NCBI RefSeq assembly: GCF_000382045.1
Contig: NZ_KB907450.1
Span: 944,204 to 1,008,203 of the forward strand
Source: Variovorax atrisoli 110B
GTDB taxonomy: Bacteria > Pseudomonadota > Gammaproteobacteria > Burkholderiales > Burkholderiaceae_C
Length of the DNA stretch: 64,000 nt
Direction: 5' to 3'
The position numbers were made by a program, and so were the translations under genes. The notes under the pieces were generated by a model. The model searched no databases, was not told the origin of the DNA, and was given only the letters and a program-made list of their open reading frames with translations. This document shows positions 18,382-27,504 of this stretch, piece by piece; the first letter of the stretch is position 1, and each line of letters opens with the position of its first letter.

Positions 18382-19392
18382 ATGCCCTCCCGGACAACAC
18401 CCTCCGATCCCGACGCCCTCCCCACCCGCTCCGCCGGCGGGACTGAGCCGCTTTCGCTGCTGCGCATGGCCCGCACCACCGGCAGCGAACGCTTCCAGCA
18501 CGAGCTGCTGCGCCGCCTGCTCGACGAATTCCGCGCGGACCACGGCGCCATCAACACCTGGCATCCGCGCAGCTTCGTCTCGTCGGTGGGCATCGGCTAC
18601 GACCTGGCCGCGATGAGCGAGCAGTGGAACCGGATCAACGGCGCCGAGCTGGACTTCATCACCTTCGCCATGCGCGCGCAGCCCGAGCAGGCCGCGTTCG
18701 CCAATGACGACGACCCGCGCTGGAATAAGACGCCGCCGGCCTGGCGCGAATTCCTGTCGAGCCACGGCATCGTCCACCAGATGGGCGTGGCGATTCCTTT
18801 CGAAGGCAGCGAGACCTTCGTGCACCTGTACCTCAACCGAGGCCCCGGCTCGCCGCCGCACACCGAGCGCGACGCGCGCGCGCTGACCGCCCTCACGCCG
18901 CAGATCCGCGAGTCGCTGCTGGTCAACCGGCTGTATGCCCATGCGCGCCAGGGCCTGGACGAGGAGTCGCGGCCGCTCGCACTCACCGATGCACAGGGCT
19001 GGGTGCTGTTCGCCAACCGCGCCTTCTGCGCCGCGTGGCCGGCGCTCGCCGCGCTTTCGGGCGCGACCTCGCCGCGCCTGCCGCAGGCGTGGCTGTCAGG
19101 CCAGCGGGCGGCATTGCGTCAGCTGGACGCCGCCGGATGGTCGATCGAGGTGAGCCCGGACGAAAGCGGCCTGCGCGTCGCGCTGCAACGCCGCGCTGCA
19201 CGCGACGGCATCGCCGCACTCACCGCGCGACAGGCCGAGATCGCGCGGCTGTACTGCATGGGGCACTCCAGCAAGGACGTCGGGCTGCGGCTCGGCCTTT
19301 CGCCGGCCACGGTGCGGGTGCACCTGCGCAACGCCTACAGCCGCGCGGGCGTGAGCAGCCGAGCCGCGCTGCGGGCCTGGCTGGGCATCTGA
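18382..19392 (+). CDS. LuxR-family transcriptional regulator without receiver
   Basis: This 336-residue regulator ends in a LuxR helix-turn-helix (about 272-335: LTARQAEIARLYCMGHSSKDVGLRL and SPATVRVHLRNAYSRAGVSSRAAL). The N-terminal 200 residues contain no phosphoacceptor receiver and look like a GAF/PAS-type sensing region; a segment near 190-260 (LTDAQGWVLFANRAFCAAWP) reads like a PAS core. It therefore probably binds a small ligand instead of being phosphorylated. The gene is divergent from the trimeric adhesin and is the natural candidate for its regulator. Signal and targets are unknown. Confidence 0.85.
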   Translation: MPSRTTPSDPDALPTRSAGGTEPLSLLRMARTTGSERFQHELLRRLLDEFRADHGAINTWHPRSFVSSVGIGYDLAAMSEQWNRINGAELDFITFAMRAQPEQAAFANDDDPRWNKTPPAWREFLSSHGIVHQMGVAIPFEGSETFVHLYLNRGPGSPPHTERDARALTALTPQIRESLLVNRLYAHARQGLDEESRPLALTDAQGWVLFANRAFCAAWPALAALSGATSPRLPQAWLSGQRAALRQLDAAGWSIEVSPDESGLRVALQRRAARDGIAALTARQAEIARLYCMGHSSKDVGLRLGLSPATVRVHLRNAYSRAGVSSRAALRAWLGI

Positions 19393-19566
19393 GGCGGGAA
19401 CGACGCGAGAGGTCGAGATGCCCGCGGGCGAACCGAACGACAAACCGGTTCGTGCCCCGAGGTCATGGCGCAGCGGACACGGCACTGGCAGAAGGGACAC
19501 GGCTCACGGCCATGCGAAGCGCAACTCGATAATGCCGGCACTACTTCCAGCGCACTCCTTCACAGC

Positions 19567-20481
19567 ATGAATCTCTCTGTAGCAGACCTCACGGCGTTCA
19601 TAGAAATCGTGCGCAGTGGGAGCATCAGCCGTGCTGCGCAGCATCTGGGCGTCACCCAGCCCTCGGTGTCCAAGGCGATACGCCGGCTCGAAGACGAGGT
19701 GGGCGTGCAGTTGCTCGAACGGGGGCTGCATGGTGCAAGGTTGACGGCCGAAGGCGAGATGTTCCTGGAAGCGGCTCGACGTTTCGAGTTGCAGCGCTTC
19801 GATCTCACGCGCGCCGCCTCCGAACTGCGCGCACGGCATGCCGGTCTGCTGCGGCTCGGCATCACCAGCCCGGCAGCCGACAGCGTCGCGGTGATGGCCG
19901 CCGCCGAGATGGTGCGCAAACGCCCCGGCATGAGGCTGCGTCTTCGCATCGGCAAGTCCGACGCGCTCGATGCGGCCGTCGAAGACGGCGAGATCGACCT
20001 GGCGGTCGTGCCCTCCTACACGGGGCAGTCGTTGCTGAGCACGCGGCTCCAGCTCGGGGAGGACCACATTCGCGTGGTGGTGCGACAGGGGCATCCGCTG
20101 ACGAAGAAGCCGGTCGTCGGCCTGAACGACCTCACGCCCTATGCGTGGGTGATGGCGCCCCCGCAAAGTGCGGCGCGCAGGCACTTCTTCGCCATCTTCG
20201 AACGCAACGGCGTGCCCCTGCCGAGCGTGGCCGTCGAGACCGAATACACCTCCGAAGCAGCAATGGGGATCCTCAGCTCGACCGACCTACTGAGCATCGT
20301 GCCCGACTCGGTGCTGCGACGCTGGCTTGGCAAGGCAGTGCCGCTGAACATTCCCGAACTCGTGGTGAACCGGACGCTGGTGCTTCTGTCGCGCCCGGGC
20401 GCAAGGTGGTCGCCGCTGATGACGGACTTTCGCGAGCTGGTGTCGTCGTACCGCCCGAAGGGGCATTCCCCAGACGAATGA
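19567..20481 (+). CDS. LysR-type transcriptional regulator
   Basis: From the ATG at 19567 the protein has 304 residues and starts in the normal LysR way (MNLSVADLTAFIEIVRSGS). The helix-turn-helix (about 5-63) includes SISRAAQHLGVTQPSVSKAIRRLE. The effector-binding half follows, with RLGITSPAADSVA and DLAVVPSY. The frame is open to 19465 but that part does not align with the family. It lies 78 bases upstream of the sulfatase gene and on the same strand, unlike most LysR regulators which are divergent from their targets. It probably controls the sulfatase and the Bug receptor downstream. Confidence 0.9.
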   Translation: MNLSVADLTAFIEIVRSGSISRAAQHLGVTQPSVSKAIRRLEDEVGVQLLERGLHGARLTAEGEMFLEAARRFELQRFDLTRAASELRARHAGLLRLGITSPAADSVAVMAAAEMVRKRPGMRLRLRIGKSDALDAAVEDGEIDLAVVPSYTGQSLLSTRLQLGEDHIRVVVRQGHPLTKKPVVGLNDLTPYAWVMAPPQSAARRHFFAIFERNGVPLPSVAVETEYTSEAAMGILSSTDLLSIVPDSVLRRWLGKAVPLNIPELVVNRTLVLLSRPGARWSPLMTDFRELVSSYRPKGHSPDE

Positions 20482-20559
20482 AACTGTGCGCCTGATGGAC
20501 TGATTCTGGCGTGGATCTGGCAGTGCAATGGGAGCCTTCCAATTGCAAAGAAGCCATCC

Positions 20560-21882
20560 ATGTCATTGCCAAACATCGTACTGATCGTCGCCGACAACCT
20601 GGGTTGGGGCGAGCTCGGCTGCTACGGCGGCGGCGCTTTGCGCGGCGCACCCACGCCGCGCATCGACCAGCTGGCCCGTGAGGGCCTGCTGCTGCAGAAC
20701 TTCAACGTCGAGAGCGACTGCGTGCCCACGCGGTCGGCGCTGATGACCGGGCGCCATCCGATCCGCACCGGGTGCCTTCAATCCGTGCCGCCGGGCATGC
20801 CGCAGGGGCTCACGCGGCGAGAGATCACGCTCGCGCAGCTGCTGTCGTCACGCGGCTATGCCACCGCGCACTACGGCAAATGGCATCTCGGCGACGTCGA
20901 AGGCCGCTACCCCTCGGACCGCGGCTTCGACGAGTGGTACGGCATTCCGCGCACCACGGACGAGAGCCAGTTCACGTCCACCACCGGCTTCGATCCGAGC
21001 GTGGTCGACTTGCCCTACATCATGGAAGGCCGCTGCGGCGAGCCCTCGCGCCAGGTCAAGGTCTACGACCTCGAATCGCGCCGCGCCATCGACGAAGAAC
21101 TCGTCGCGCGCTCATGCGATTTCATGCGTCGGCACAGCGAGGCCGGCCGGCCGTTCTTCCTGTACCTGCCGATGGTGCACCTGCACTTCCCCACGCTGCC
21201 GCACCGCGACTTTGCCGGCCGCACGGGCAACGGGGACTTCGCCGATTCCATGGCCGAGATGGATCACCGTGTCGGCCAGGTCATCGACGAGGTCGAACGC
21301 CTGGGGCTGGCGGACGACACGCTGTTCATCTTCTGCAGCGACAACGGCCCCGAGTTCCGCGCGCCCTATCGCGGCACGGCCGGCCCGTGGCGCGGCACGT
21401 ACCACACGGCCATGGAAGGCAGCCTGCGCGTGCCCTTCATTGCGCGCTGGCCGGGGCGGATCGAGCCCGGTCGCGTCAGCAACGAGATCGTGCATGTGAC
21501 GGATGTATTCGCGACGCTGGCAAAGGTCGCGGGCGCCGAGATTCCTGCGGATCGCCCGATCGACGGCGTGGATCAACTGCCCTTCCTGCGCGGAGAACAG
21601 ACCAAATCGGCGCGCGAGGGCTTCCCCTTCTTCATCAAGAACGAGCTGCGCGCACTGAAATGGCGCGACTGGAAGCTGCATTTCTATTGGGAGCCCGAAG
21701 TCAACGAGGGCAAGGGCAAGCTCGAGTCGCCCTACCTGTTCAACATCATCCGGGACCCCAAGGAAGAAACCGATGTGCTGGTCTTCAACACCTGGGTGAT
21801 GGGGCCGATGCTGCGGATGCTGAAGGCCTTCAACGACAGCTGCCTGCAGTTTCCGAACACACCGCCAGGTGCCGCCGACTGA
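20560..21882 (+). CDS. type I sulfatase (arylsulfatase family)
   Basis: The 440-residue enzyme has the sulfatase signature C54-V-P-T-R followed by SALMTGR; C54 is the residue converted to formylglycine. Metal ligands are expected at D12 and N13 (ADNLGWGELG, where most sulfatases have two Asp) and in FCSDNGPEF. HYGKWHLG provides the conserved Lys/His. No signal peptide is present, so it should act in the cytoplasm on an imported sulfate ester. No formylglycine-generating enzyme is encoded in the window. The neighbours are a LysR regulator upstream and a Bug-type solute receptor 52 bases downstream, which together look like a small catabolic module. The substrate is unknown. Confidence 0.9.
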   Translation: MSLPNIVLIVADNLGWGELGCYGGGALRGAPTPRIDQLAREGLLLQNFNVESDCVPTRSALMTGRHPIRTGCLQSVPPGMPQGLTRREITLAQLLSSRGYATAHYGKWHLGDVEGRYPSDRGFDEWYGIPRTTDESQFTSTTGFDPSVVDLPYIMEGRCGEPSRQVKVYDLESRRAIDEELVARSCDFMRRHSEAGRPFFLYLPMVHLHFPTLPHRDFAGRTGNGDFADSMAEMDHRVGQVIDEVERLGLADDTLFIFCSDNGPEFRAPYRGTAGPWRGTYHTAMEGSLRVPFIARWPGRIEPGRVSNEIVHVTDVFATLAKVAGAEIPADRPIDGVDQLPFLRGEQTKSAREGFPFFIKNELRALKWRDWKLHFYWEPEVNEGKGKLESPYLFNIIRDPKEETDVLVFNTWVMGPMLRMLKAFNDSCLQFPNTPPGAAD

Positions 21883-21934
21883 GCGCGCCACGTCCTTCTT
21901 TTTTCACCACACCGATCCAACTGGAGAGTCGCTC

Positions 21935-22906
21935 ATGCCCTCGCACGTTTCTCGCCGTCTTCTCGTCGTCGCTGGCCTCGCCGGCGGCCTGTTCCTGCAA
22001 CCGGCCCTGGCACAGGAAAAGCCCTGGCCGACGGCGAAGCCCATCACGTGGATGGTGGGCTTCGTGCCCGGAGGCTCGGTCGACGTGATCACGCGCGTGA
22101 TCGCCAAAGCCGTGTCCGAGAAGATCGGGCAGTCCATCGTCATCGAGAACCGGCCCGGTGCGTCGGGTGCGTTGGCGCTGCAGGCAGTGGCTCGTGCACC
22201 CAAGGACGGCTACATGCTCGTGACCGTTCCCGGTCCGGTGCTCTACGGCCAGCGCCAGCCGGAAATCGGCAAGGAGCTGTCGGCTGTCGCGTTGATGTCG
22301 CAGGGTCCGATCGTGCTGGTCGGCAAGAAGGAGGGAGCGCCGCGAAACCTCTCCGAACTGATCCAAGCCATGAAGAAGACGCCTGCGCAATGGAACTTCG
22401 CGAGTTCGGGGACCGGCACCGGCCAGCACCTGGCAGGCGAACTGTTCAACAGCATGGCAGGCACCGAGATGGTCCACATCCCCTACAAGGGCGGCGGCCA
22501 GGCGGTGACGGACATCATCGGCGGCCAGACCAGCCTGGGCATGCTGGGCGTGACTCCCGTGCTCGCGCACATCAAGTCGGGCCAGCTCAAGGCCTATGCG
22601 GTGACGACGACCTTCCGCATCCCCAGCCTGCCCGATGTGCCAACGATGGAAGAGGCCGGCCTCAAGGGCTACGAAGCGACGCAGTACTTCGTCGCGGCAG
22701 TCCCTTCAGGTGTCGATGCGCGCATCGTCTCGCGACTCAACGCCGCCATCGAGGAGACCAGCCGCACACCTGAGGTGGTGGCCGCGCTGGCCGCAGGCGG
22801 TCAGGTGGCCGGCAAGCTTTCTCCCGCGGAGACCCAGAAATTCGTCGTGAAGAGCCTCGCGAAATTCGACGCGGTGGCGAAGAAGGCCAACATCACGCTG
22901 AATTGA
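21935..22906 (+). CDS. Bug-family tripartite tricarboxylate transporter substrate-binding protein
   Basis: The protein has 323 residues with a signal peptide cleaved near A26 (QPALAQ). It is a typical Bug/TctC receptor: VGFVPGGSVDVITRVIA, VIENRPGASGALALQAVA and MVHIPYKGGGQAVTDIIGGQ are family hallmarks. GGAGA lies about 10 bases before the ATG. Such receptors deliver carboxylates or aromatic acids to TctAB, but no TctA or TctB gene is present here, as is usual for the many orphan Bug proteins of Burkholderiales. Being directly after the sulfatase suggests the ligand is either its substrate or its product. Confidence 0.92.
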   Translation: MPSHVSRRLLVVAGLAGGLFLQPALAQEKPWPTAKPITWMVGFVPGGSVDVITRVIAKAVSEKIGQSIVIENRPGASGALALQAVARAPKDGYMLVTVPGPVLYGQRQPEIGKELSAVALMSQGPIVLVGKKEGAPRNLSELIQAMKKTPAQWNFASSGTGTGQHLAGELFNSMAGTEMVHIPYKGGGQAVTDIIGGQTSLGMLGVTPVLAHIKSGQLKAYAVTTTFRIPSLPDVPTMEEAGLKGYEATQYFVAAVPSGVDARIVSRLNAAIEETSRTPEVVAALAAGGQVAGKLSPAETQKFVVKSLAKFDAVAKKANITLN

Positions 22907-22963
22907 GGCCTGGTCGGCGGCGTGCTCAGCGCGCGCCGGTTCCGCCTGACCCCGCGGAGCCCT

Positions 22964-24583
22964 TCACTCCCATTCGATCGTCGCCGGCGGCTTGCTCGAC
23001 ACGTCGTAGGTCACGCGGTTGATGCCGCGCACCTCGTTGATGATGCGGCCCGACACCTTCTTGAGCAGCGCGTACGGCAGCTCGGCCCAGTCGGCGGTCA
23101 TGAAGTCGCTGGTCTGCACGGCGCGCAGCGCCACCACGTAGTCGTAGGTGCGGCCGTCGCCCATCACGCCCACGCTCTTGACCGGCAGGAACACGGTGAA
23201 GGCCTGGCTCGTGAGGTCGTACCAGGTCTTGCCGGTGGCTTCGTCGGTGAAGTTGCGCAGTTCCTCGATGAAGATCGCGTCGGCGCGGCGCAGCAGGTCG
23301 GCGTATTCCTTCTTCACTTCGCCGAGGATGCGCACGCCCAGGCCCGGGCCGGGGAACGGGTGGCGATAGACCATCTCCGGCGGCAGGCCCAGGGCCACGC
23401 CGAGTTCGCGCACTTCGTCCTTGAACAGGTCGCGCAGCGGCTCCAGCAGCTTGAGGCCGAGCTGCTCGGGCAGGCCGCCCACGTTATGGTGGCTCTTGAT
23501 GGTGACGGCCTTCTTGCTCTTGGCGCCGCCCGACTCGATGACGTCGGGGTAGATCGTGCCCTGCGCCAGGAAGGTCGCACCCTTGTGACCACCGCCGCCC
23601 GCCTTGAGCTTCGCAGCCTCCTGCTTGAACACGGTGACGAACTCGCCGCCGATGATCTTGCGCTTGGCTTCCGGGTCGCTCACGCCCGCGAGCTTGCCGA
23701 GGAACAGGTCGCTGGCGTCGACGCGGATCACCTTCGCGTGCAGCTTGCCCTCGAACATCTCCATGACCATGTCGCCCTCGTTCAGGCGCAGCAGGCCGTG
23801 GTCGACGAACACGCAGGTCAGCTGGTCGCCGATGGCGCGGTGGATCAGCGCGGCGGCCACGCTCGAATCGACGCCGCCCGACAGGCCCAGGATGACTTCT
23901 TCATCGCCGACCTGCTCGCGGATCTTCTCGACGGCTTCGGCGATGTGGTCGCGCATGACCCAGTCGGGCTTGGCGCCGCAGATGCCGAGCACGAAGCGCT
24001 CGAGGATCGCCTTGCCCTGCACCGTGTGCGTGACTTCGGGATGGAACTGCACTGCGTAGTAGCGTCGGGCCTCGTCGGCCATGCCGGCGATGGGGCAGCT
24101 CTCGGTGCTGGCCATGAGCTTGAAGCCTGGCGGCAGTTCGGTGACCTTGTCGCCGTGGCTCATCCACACGTTGAGCATGCCGTGGCCTTCGGGCGTGGTG
24201 AAGTCGGCGATGTCCTTCAGCAGTGCCGTGTGGCCATGGGCGCGCACGGCCGCGAAGCCGAACTCGCGCTTGTGGCCGCCCTCGACCTTGCCGCCGAGCT
24301 GGTGCGCCATGGTCTGCATGCCGTAGCAGATGCCAAGCACGGGCACGCCCAGGTCGAAGACGGCCTGCGGGGCCTTGTCGGTGGTTTCCTCATACACGCT
24401 GGCGTGGCTGCCGGAGAGGATCACGCCCTTGAGGTGACCATCGGCCGCATATTCGCGCACCCACTCGTCGGTGACGTCGCAGGGATGCACTTCGCTCAGC
24501 ACGTGGGCTTCGCGCACGCGGCGTGCGATGAGCTGCGTGACCTGCGAGCCGAAATCGAGAATGAGGATCTTGTCGTGTTGCAT
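22964..24583 (-). CDS. guaA: GMP synthase (glutamine-hydrolysing)
   Basis: The 539-residue enzyme converts XMP to GMP. The class I glutamine amidotransferase domain has nucleophile C86 (ICYGMQ) and the His/Glu pair in [10 protein letters not shown]. The ATP pyrophosphatase domain has the PP-loop LSGGVDSSV, and the C-terminal dimerisation domain ends in PPATIEWE. In many relatives guaA follows guaB directly, but here a toxin-antitoxin pair lies between them: the toxin gene ends 12 bases before the guaA start. Transcription of guaA may therefore come through the toxin operon or from the guaB promoter. Confidence 0.97.
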   Translation of the reverse strand: MQHDKILILDFGSQVTQLIARRVREAHVLSEVHPCDVTDEWVREYAADGHLKGVILSGSHASVYEETTDKAPQAVFDLGVPVLGICYGMQTMAHQLGGKVEGGHKREFGFAAVRAHGHTALLKDIADFTTPEGHGMLNVWMSHGDKVTELPPGFKLMASTESCPIAGMADEARRYYAVQFHPEVTHTVQGKAILERFVLGICGAKPDWVMRDHIAEAVEKIREQVGDEEVILGLSGGVDSSVAAALIHRAIGDQLTCVFVDHGLLRLNEGDMVMEMFEGKLHAKVIRVDASDLFLGKLAGVSDPEAKRKIIGGEFVTVFKQEAAKLKAGGGGHKGATFLAQGTIYPDVIESGGAKSKKAVTIKSHHNVGGLPEQLGLKLLEPLRDLFKDEVRELGVALGLPPEMVYRHPFPGPGLGVRILGEVKKEYADLLRRADAIFIEELRNFTDEATGKTWYDLTSQAFTVFLPVKSVGVMGDGRTYDYVVALRAVQTSDFMTADWAELPYALLKKVSGRIINEVRGINRVTYDVSSKPPATIEWE

Positions 24584-24595
24584 GGGCGTTGGGAC

Positions 24596-25030
24596 TCAGA
24601 GCGTTGAAATGTCGAGCAGCCTGACACCCGCGCGAGGTGCAGCCTGGATGAGTTGCTCGTCGAAGCTGGCGAGCGGGAGGTTGAGCGACTTGGCGAGCCA
24701 GAGATAGCCCGCGTCGTAGAGCGAGATGCCGGCGTCGATGGCCACCGCGAGCACGGCCTTGTGCTGGGCCGGAGCGAGTTCGTGCAGTTCGACGCGGTGG
24801 CGGATGGCATCGAGCACGCTCCACAGTCCCTCGACGGCGGACGAGGGAATGCGGCCGCTGCGCACGCCGTTGGCGAGGATGTTGGCGCACTCCCATTGCC
24901 AGGCGTTGGGCGCCTGCGGCTCGACTTCGTCGCGGCGGATGGCAGCGTAGAGCCTGCGGGTGTGCTCGCTGGCCATGTCGGGCAGCAGCCAGGCCGCGGT
25001 GACCGAGGCGTCCATGACGAAGGCGGTCAT
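24596..25030 (-). CDS. vapC: PIN-domain toxin (VapC-like ribonuclease)
   Basis: This 144-residue protein has the acidic residues of a PIN-domain nuclease: D7 (MDAS), E47 (WECAN), D106 (SLYDAGYLWLA) and D124 (SFDEQL). VapC toxins cut specific RNAs, often tRNAs, and are held inactive by a co-transcribed antitoxin. The start overlaps the antitoxin stop by ATGA, the classic toxin-antitoxin arrangement. It lies between guaB and guaA. All four acidic positions are present, so it is probably intact. Confidence 0.88.
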   Translation of the reverse strand: MTAFVMDASVTAAWLLPDMASEHTRRLYAAIRRDEVEPQAPNAWQWECANILANGVRSGRIPSSAVEGLWSVLDAIRHRVELHELAPAQHKAVLAVAIDAGISLYDAGYLWLAKSLNLPLASFDEQLIQAAPRAGVRLLDISTL

Positions 25031-25275
25031 TGCTGGCGCCCCTCGTCGAGCAGTGCGCGCGGTCGCGGGCCAGGCTGGATGGTGGCGTGGAGCGCGTCGA
25101 TCTGGCCCAGCTCACGCTCGATCTGCTCGTCGGTGATGACCGGCTTGCGGCGCACCGGCAGCATGCGCACGACTTCCTTGCCGTGGCGGGTGATGCGAAC
25201 CTCCTCGCCCTTCTCGACGGAGTCGATCAGGGCGGAGAAGTTGTTCTTGGCTTCGGCGATGCCGACGGATTGCAT
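25027..25275 (-). CDS. Phd/YefM-type antitoxin
   Basis: This 82-residue protein starts at the ATG at 25275 (MQSVGIAEAKNNFSALID). The N-terminal Phd/YefM DNA-binding fold includes ITRHGKEVVRMLPV. The C-terminal part (about 50-82) is charged and should wrap the toxin. The frame is open upstream to 25356, but that part overlaps the promoter and an operator-like repeat and does not resemble the family. Inverted repeats containing TCTGGCC overlap the start codon and promoter, consistent with autoregulation. It overlaps the PIN toxin gene by four bases. Confidence 0.87.
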   Translation of the reverse strand: MQSVGIAEAKNNFSALIDSVEKGEEVRITRHGKEVVRMLPVRRKPVITDEQIERELGQIDALHATIQPGPRPRALLDEGRQQ

Positions 25276-25306
25276 TTGGGCCAGAAAAATTGAATCTGGC
25301 CCAAAT
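25274..25306. promoter_or_regulatory. operator-like inverted repeat over the antitoxin start
   Basis: ATTTGGGCCAGA and TCTGGCCCAAAT are perfect 12-base arms around a 9-base spacer. The left arm covers the antitoxin start codon and the right arm abuts the -10 element. It fits an autoregulatory site for the antitoxin or toxin-antitoxin complex. Confidence 0.65.
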
Positions 25307-25334
25307 TCTAATCCCAGTCTGGCCTGACTTTCAA
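25305..25334 (-). promoter_or_regulatory. predicted promoter of the toxin-antitoxin operon
   Basis: On the minus strand TTGAAA (25334-25329) and TAGAAT (25310-25305) are 18 bases apart, close to the sigma-70 consensus. Transcription would begin inside the operator repeat, about 20-30 bases before the antitoxin ATG. Confidence 0.6.
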
Positions 25335-25346
25335 GGTCTGGCCAGA
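25318..25346. promoter_or_regulatory. second TCTGGCC operator cluster
   Basis: TCTGGCC occurs at 25318-25324 and again at 25337-25343, where it is part of the palindrome TCTGGCCAGA (25337-25346). The half-site is the same as in the repeat at 25274-25306, flanking the -35 element on both sides. This suggests cooperative binding by the antitoxin. Confidence 0.5.
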
Positions 25347-25352
25347 ACCCAC

Positions 25353-26822
25353 TCAATCAGCTCGGTAGTTCGGCGCTTCCTTGGTGATCTGCACGTCGTG
25401 GACGTGGCTCTCACGGATGCCGGCCGTGGTGATCTCGACGAACTCGGCCTTGTTCTGCATGTCGGCGATGGTCGCGCAGCCGCAGTAGCCCATGCTGGCG
25501 CGCACGCCGCCGGCCATCTGGTAGACGATCGAGACGATCGAGCCCTTGTAGGGCACGCGGCCTTCGATGCCTTCGGGCACGAGCTTGTCGGTGTTGGGAT
25601 TGCCGGTGGTCGACTCCTGGAAGTACCGGTCGGCACTGCCCTGCTGCATCGCACCGATCGAGCCCATGCCGCGATAGCTCTTGTAGCTGCGGCCCTGGTA
25701 CAGCACGATCTCGCCAGGCGCCTCTTCGGTGCCGGCGAACATGCTGCCCATCATGACGGTGCTCGCGCCGGCCGCGATGGCCTTGGCGATGTCGCCCGAA
25801 TAGCGCACGCCGCCGTCGGAGATCAGCGGAATGCCCGTGCCCTGCAGCGCTGTGGCGACACTGTCGACCGCCATGATCTGCGGCACGCCCACGCCGGCCA
25901 CGATCCGGGTGGTGCAGATGGAACCGGGGCCGATGCCGACCTTGACCGCGTCGGCGCCGGCATCTGCCAGCGCGCGGGCGGCGTCGCCGGTGGCGATGTT
26001 GCCGCCGATCACGTCGACCTGCGGATAGTTCTTCTTGACCCAGCGCACGCGCTCGATCACGCCGGCGCTGTGGCCGTGGGCCGTGTCGACCACGATGGCG
26101 TCGACGCCGGCCTTCACCAGCGCCTCGACGCGCTCCTCGGTGCCGTCACCCACGCCGACCGCCGCGCCCACGCGCAGGCGGCCGTTGGCGTCGCGCGCGG
26201 CGTTGGGGAAGCTGGTCTGCTTGGTGATGTCCTTGACGGTGATGAGGCCCTTGAGCTCCCAGTCGCCGTTGATGACGAGCAGGCGCTCGAGCTTGTGCTT
26301 GTTCAGCAGCGCCTTGGCTTCGGCGAGCGTGGTGCCGTCGGGCACGGTGATGAGCTTCTCGCGGCGCGTCATGATCTCGCTGACGGGCACGTCGTAGCGG
26401 CTCTCGAATCGCAGGTCGCGGCCGGTGACGATGCCGACCACCTTGCCGGCGTCGACCACCGGGAAGCCCGAGATGCCGAGTTGGTCGGACAGGGCCATCA
26501 CCTGGCGCACAGAGTGAGTCGGCGTGATCACGACCGGATCGCGCAGCACGCCCGACTCGTAGCGCTTCACCCGGGCCACTTCTGCGGCCTGCTGCTGCGC
26601 TGTGAGGTTCTTGTGCACGATCCCGATGCCGCCTTCCTGCGCGATGGCGATCGCGAGGCGGGCTTCGGTCACGGTGTCCATGGCCGCCGAGACGAGCGGC
26701 AGGTTCAGCGTGATGTTGCGGGAGAGCTTGGTGGCGAGGGAGGTGTCCTTGGGCAGGACCTGGGAGAAGGCTGGCACCAACAACACGTCGTCGAAGGTCA
26801 GCGCTTTGCCGAGAAGGCGCAT
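25353..26822 (-). CDS. guaB: IMP dehydrogenase
   Basis: The 489-residue enzyme oxidises IMP to XMP, the first committed step to GMP. The TIM barrel carries VVDTAHGHS and the catalytic loop GPGSICTTR with C303. Two CBS domains (about 93-205) are inserted after the first strands and probably bind purine nucleotides for allosteric control. The stop lies only a few bases beyond the TCTGGCC cluster of the toxin-antitoxin promoter. The gene is divergent from the DUF4124 gene across about 130 bases. Confidence 0.97.
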   Translation of the reverse strand: MRLLGKALTFDDVLLVPAFSQVLPKDTSLATKLSRNITLNLPLVSAAMDTVTEARLAIAIAQEGGIGIVHKNLTAQQQAAEVARVKRYESGVLRDPVVITPTHSVRQVMALSDQLGISGFPVVDAGKVVGIVTGRDLRFESRYDVPVSEIMTRREKLITVPDGTTLAEAKALLNKHKLERLLVINGDWELKGLITVKDITKQTSFPNAARDANGRLRVGAAVGVGDGTEERVEALVKAGVDAIVVDTAHGHSAGVIERVRWVKKNYPQVDVIGGNIATGDAARALADAGADAVKVGIGPGSICTTRIVAGVGVPQIMAVDSVATALQGTGIPLISDGGVRYSGDIAKAIAAGASTVMMGSMFAGTEEAPGEIVLYQGRSYKSYRGMGSIGAMQQGSADRYFQESTTGNPNTDKLVPEGIEGRVPYKGSIVSIVYQMAGGVRASMGYCGCATIADMQNKAEFVEITTAGIRESHVHDVQITKEAPNYRAD

Positions 26823-26892
26823 GGGTGAGGCTCCAAAAGACGGATTGTAACGAGGCCGCCAATGGGTTTGCCGACACAGGCAATTGATGAAC

Positions 26893-26925
26893 GTTGCAAA
26901 ACCACCCGCCCCGGATGTTGCAAAA
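26893..26925. repeat. direct repeat in the guaB upstream region
   Basis: GTTGCAAAA occurs at 26893-26901 and again at 26917-26925, 24 bases apart, roughly two turns of the helix. It lies between the divergent guaB and DUF4124 genes and could be a regulator site. The match is short and may be chance. Confidence 0.25.
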
Positions 26926-26950
26926 AGTAAGGCCGGGCTAAACTTCGGGG

Positions 26951-27484
26951 ATGAAATTCGTGCACTGGCTGGTACTGGGATGTGTCGTTGCGCTGCCGCT
27001 GTCGGCGAGCGCCCAATGGCAATGGCTCGACAAGAACGGCAAGAAGGTCTACAGCGACCAGGCCCCGCCGCCCGACGTGCCCGAGAAGAACATCCTGCGC
27101 CGGGTCGGCCCGCCGCCGGCGGCGCGCTCCACTGCCAACCCGAACGTCGACGCCCCGCCTGCTGCGGAAGGCGCCGCCGACGCCCCCGCTGCCGCGCCGA
27201 AGGCAGCCGCAGCGCCGAAGCCGACCGGCGTCGACAAGGAACTCGAGGAAAAGACCAAGAAGGCCGAAGCCGAGCAGAAGAACAAGCAGGCCGAGGAGCA
27301 AGCCAAGGTCGCGAAGGCCAAGGCCGACAACTGCGCCCTCGCCCGCCAGAGCAAGGCCACGGTCGACAGCGGCATCCGCCTCGCGCGGGTCAACGCCAAG
27401 GGCGAGCGCGAGATCATGGACGACGCCGCCCGCGCTGCCGAGCAGAAGCGCATCCAGGACGTGATCAACAGCGACTGCAAGTAG
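26951..27484 (+). CDS. DUF4124 domain-containing exported protein
   Basis: This 177-residue protein has a signal peptide (about 1-22, ending SASAQ) and a short DUF4124 domain right after it ([22 protein letters not shown]), a pattern found in many exported proteobacterial proteins. An Ala/Pro linker leads to a Lys/Glu/Ala-rich coiled coil (about 95-125), and the end contains two cysteines (C133-region DNCALA and final DCK) that could pair. The role is unknown, probably periplasmic. It converges on rnfH with 20 bases between stops. Confidence 0.85.
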   Translation: MKFVHWLVLGCVVALPLSASAQWQWLDKNGKKVYSDQAPPPDVPEKNILRRVGPPPAARSTANPNVDAPPAAEGAADAPAAAPKAAAAPKPTGVDKELEEKTKKAEAEQKNKQAEEQAKVAKAKADNCALARQSKATVDSGIRLARVNAKGEREIMDDAARAAEQKRIQDVINSDCK

Positions 27485-27504
27485 CCGCAGTCACCGGAAG
27501 CCTC

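Noticed and set aside
18232..18942. Upstream extension of the trimeric adhesin frame.
   Set aside because: It overlaps the LuxR regulator in antisense, while a signal peptide and good ribosome site mark the start at 18231.
19429..19452. Inverted repeat CGAACCG/CGGTTCG between the LuxR and LysR genes.
   Set aside because: Seven-base arms with a 10-base spacer and no T-tract. In GC-rich DNA this is weak, and it does not match the promoter position of the LysR gene.
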